Assembly: GCA_002317245.1 (NCBI GenBank)
Contig: DCIU01000151.1
Location: 838 to 7,068, forward strand
Source: Lachnospiraceae bacterium UBA1718
GTDB taxonomy: Bacteria > Bacillota > Clostridia > Lachnospirales > Lachnospiraceae
DNA length: 6,231 nt
Direction of reading: 5' to 3'
The position numbers were made by a program, and so were the translations under genes. The notes beneath the pieces are model-generated. The model was not told the DNA's origin and made no database searches. It saw nothing but the letters and a program-made list of their open reading frames with translations. Positions 5,191 to 6,231 of the stretch are shown in pieces. Position 1 is the stretch's first letter. Each line of letters starts with the position of its first letter.

Positions 5191-6231
5191 TTTTGCTGGT
5201 GCGAAATAGTCTGTTCCGAATCTGCCACAGAGGACATCGTAGATGCAGAGTGCAGCCATACTGTCTACCACAACCTTGGCTCTGTGAATGATTGCAGGGT
5301 CATGACGTCCCTCAATCTGAAGCTTGGAATCCATACCTTCCATGAAGTTAACTGAATCCTGCTCCTTATATATAGATGGAGTTGGCTTAACAGCAAGTCT
5401 GAACATTACAGGCATACCGTTAGTAATTCCACCATTGATTCCACCGTTATTATTAGTAGTTGTAATAACCTTGTCCCCATCCATTCTGAATGGGTCGTTG
5501 TAGTCACTACCTCTCTTATCCACCATATCGAAGCCTGCTCCGAACTGGATTCCCTTAATAGCCGGGATGCTGAACATTGCATGGGATAACTGGCTCTCAA
5601 GAGAGTCAAACCATGGCTCTCCAACTCCCGCCGGCATACCAATTATTGCGGTCTCAAGAACACCACCTACGCTGTCTCCAGCCTTTGCAGCCTCTTCTGC
5701 TGCAGCCCTCATCTCTTCCCCTGCCTTATCGTCAAGTACAGCGAAGCTCATGGAGCCAAGTGCCTTAATATCCTCTTCAAGATTAGCGAAGTCTCTGTCT
5801 GCTATTCCATTAAGGCTCTTAATATGTGAGCCAATATAGATTCCCTTCTCCTTAAGGGCTGGAATTACAATGGCTGCTGCCGCAACAATCGCTGCAGTAA
5901 TTCGTCCAGAGAAGTGGCCGCCACCTCTGAAGTCCTCATATCCATGGTACTTGCAATAAGCAGTATAGTCAGCATGTCCTGGCCTTGCTATGGCTCTTGT
6001 CTTGCTGTAGTCCTTGCTATGCTGTGAGGAATTAGGAATGATAATTGTAAGGGCTGTGCCGGTTGTTCTTCCCTCGTAGGCACCACTTACTATCTGGTAT
6101 GGATCAGCCTCCTGTCTTGCTGTAGATATCCTTCCAGCAGGACGTCTGAGTGTCAGCTGATTAGCTATGAACTCATCATCTATCTTAATTCCAGGAGCCA
6201 GTCCATCAAGTACTGCGCCGATGTAGGCGCC
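5188..6231 (-). CDS. aroC: Chorismate synthase, 5' end beyond the right edge
   Basis: This FMN-dependent enzyme makes chorismate from EPSP by anti-1,4 elimination of phosphate, the last common step. The frame is open to the right edge and yields 347 residues. The first visible residues, GAYIGAVLDGLAPG, fall in the first family signature just after the expected GESH, so about 19-20 N-terminal residues are missing. In window numbering one sees QLTLRRPAGR (25-34), GTALTIIIPNSSQHSKDY (58-75), RPGHADYTAYCKYHGYEDFRGGGHFSGR (83-110) and, near the C-terminus, GGINGGITNGMP and GRHDPAI. The usual E in the third signature (VVE) is D here (VVVDS). There is no Met in the first 160 visible residues, so an ORF search requiring ATG would wrongly start it at 5751. 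It ends in TGA and is the first visible gene of the operon. Confidence 0.96.
   Translation of the reverse strand, partial: GAYIGAVLDGLAPGIKIDDEFIANQLTLRRPAGRISTARQEADPYQIVSGAYEGRTTGTALTIIIPNSSQHSKDYSKTRAIARPGHADYTAYCKYHGYEDFRGGGHFSGRITAAIVAAAAIVIPALKEKGIYIGSHIKSLNGIADRDFANLEEDIKALGSMSFAVLDDKAGEEMRAAAEEAAKAGDSVGGVLETAIIGMPAGVGEPWFDSLESQLSHAMFSIPAIKGIQFGAGFDMVDKRGSDYNDPFRMDGDKVITTTNNNGGINGGITNGMPVMFRLAVKPTPSIYKEQDSVNFMEGMDSKLQIEGRHDPAIIHRAKVVVDSMAALCIYDVLCGRFGTDYFAPAK

Larger units (their letters stand above)
1..6231 (-). other. Single minus-strand transcription unit: aro operon plus two unknown genes
   Basis: Seven consecutive genes share one strand with gaps of 41, 37, 14, 35, 17 and 19 nt. 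Each has its own Shine-Dalgarno sequence, and no hairpin followed by a U-run occurs in any gap. The order aroC, aroEK, aroQ, aroA, DAHP synthase is not the order of the reactions: the last enzyme is promoter-proximal and the committed-step enzyme is distal. No promoter, T-box or other leader is visible; these should lie beyond the right edge. aroB is the only missing step. Co-transcription is inferred from spacing, not shown. Confidence 0.75.

Noticed and set aside
5188..5751. A short 187-residue protein starting at 5751
   Set aside because: The frame continues upstream without a stop to the window edge and encodes conserved chorismate synthase sequence, so 5751 is an internal Met.

Overview
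The window is a stretch of bacterial chromosome in which every supported gene lies on the minus strand, so it is transcribed from right to left. It carries most of an aromatic (shikimate/chorismate) biosynthesis operon followed by two uncharacterised genes. Strong GGAGG-type ribosome binding sites, moderately AT-leaning coding sequence rich in ATA and AGA/AGG codons, and the wording of the enzymes point to an anaerobic Firmicute of class Clostridia. Lachnospiraceae (Coprococcus-like) is my best guess, but it is an inference from memory of related proteins.

Layout in the direction of transcription: (1) aroC, chorismate synthase, cut off at the right edge and lacking about its first 19-20 residues; (2) a fused shikimate dehydrogenase-shikimate kinase (aroE-aroK in one reading frame); (3) aroQ, type II 3-dehydroquinase; (4) aroA, EPSP synthase; (5) a DAHP synthase of the AroF/G/H (class I-alpha) type; (6) a multi-pass membrane protein of unknown function; (7) the first 130 codons of an unrecognised soluble protein that runs off the left edge. 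Gaps between genes are 41, 37, 14, 35, 17 and 19 nt. Each gene has its own Shine-Dalgarno sequence, and I see no terminator between any pair, so one polycistronic mRNA is the natural reading. No gene-free stretch exceeds about 41 nt.

The five aro genes supply six of the seven steps from PEP plus erythrose-4-phosphate to chorismate: step 1 (DAHP synthase), 3 (AroQ), 4 and 5 (the fusion), 6 (AroA) and 7 (AroC). Step 2 (aroB, dehydroquinate synthase) is not in the window and may lie just beyond the right edge, upstream of aroC. The operon promoter is also presumably there.

This is largely an ordinary metabolic region; I found no mobile element, CRISPR array, RNA gene or defence system. The points most worth a second look are the AroE-AroK fusion, the two unknown genes in the operon tail, an altered allosteric region in the DAHP synthase, and a pair of mutually exclusive small hairpins in the aroC-aroEK gap.
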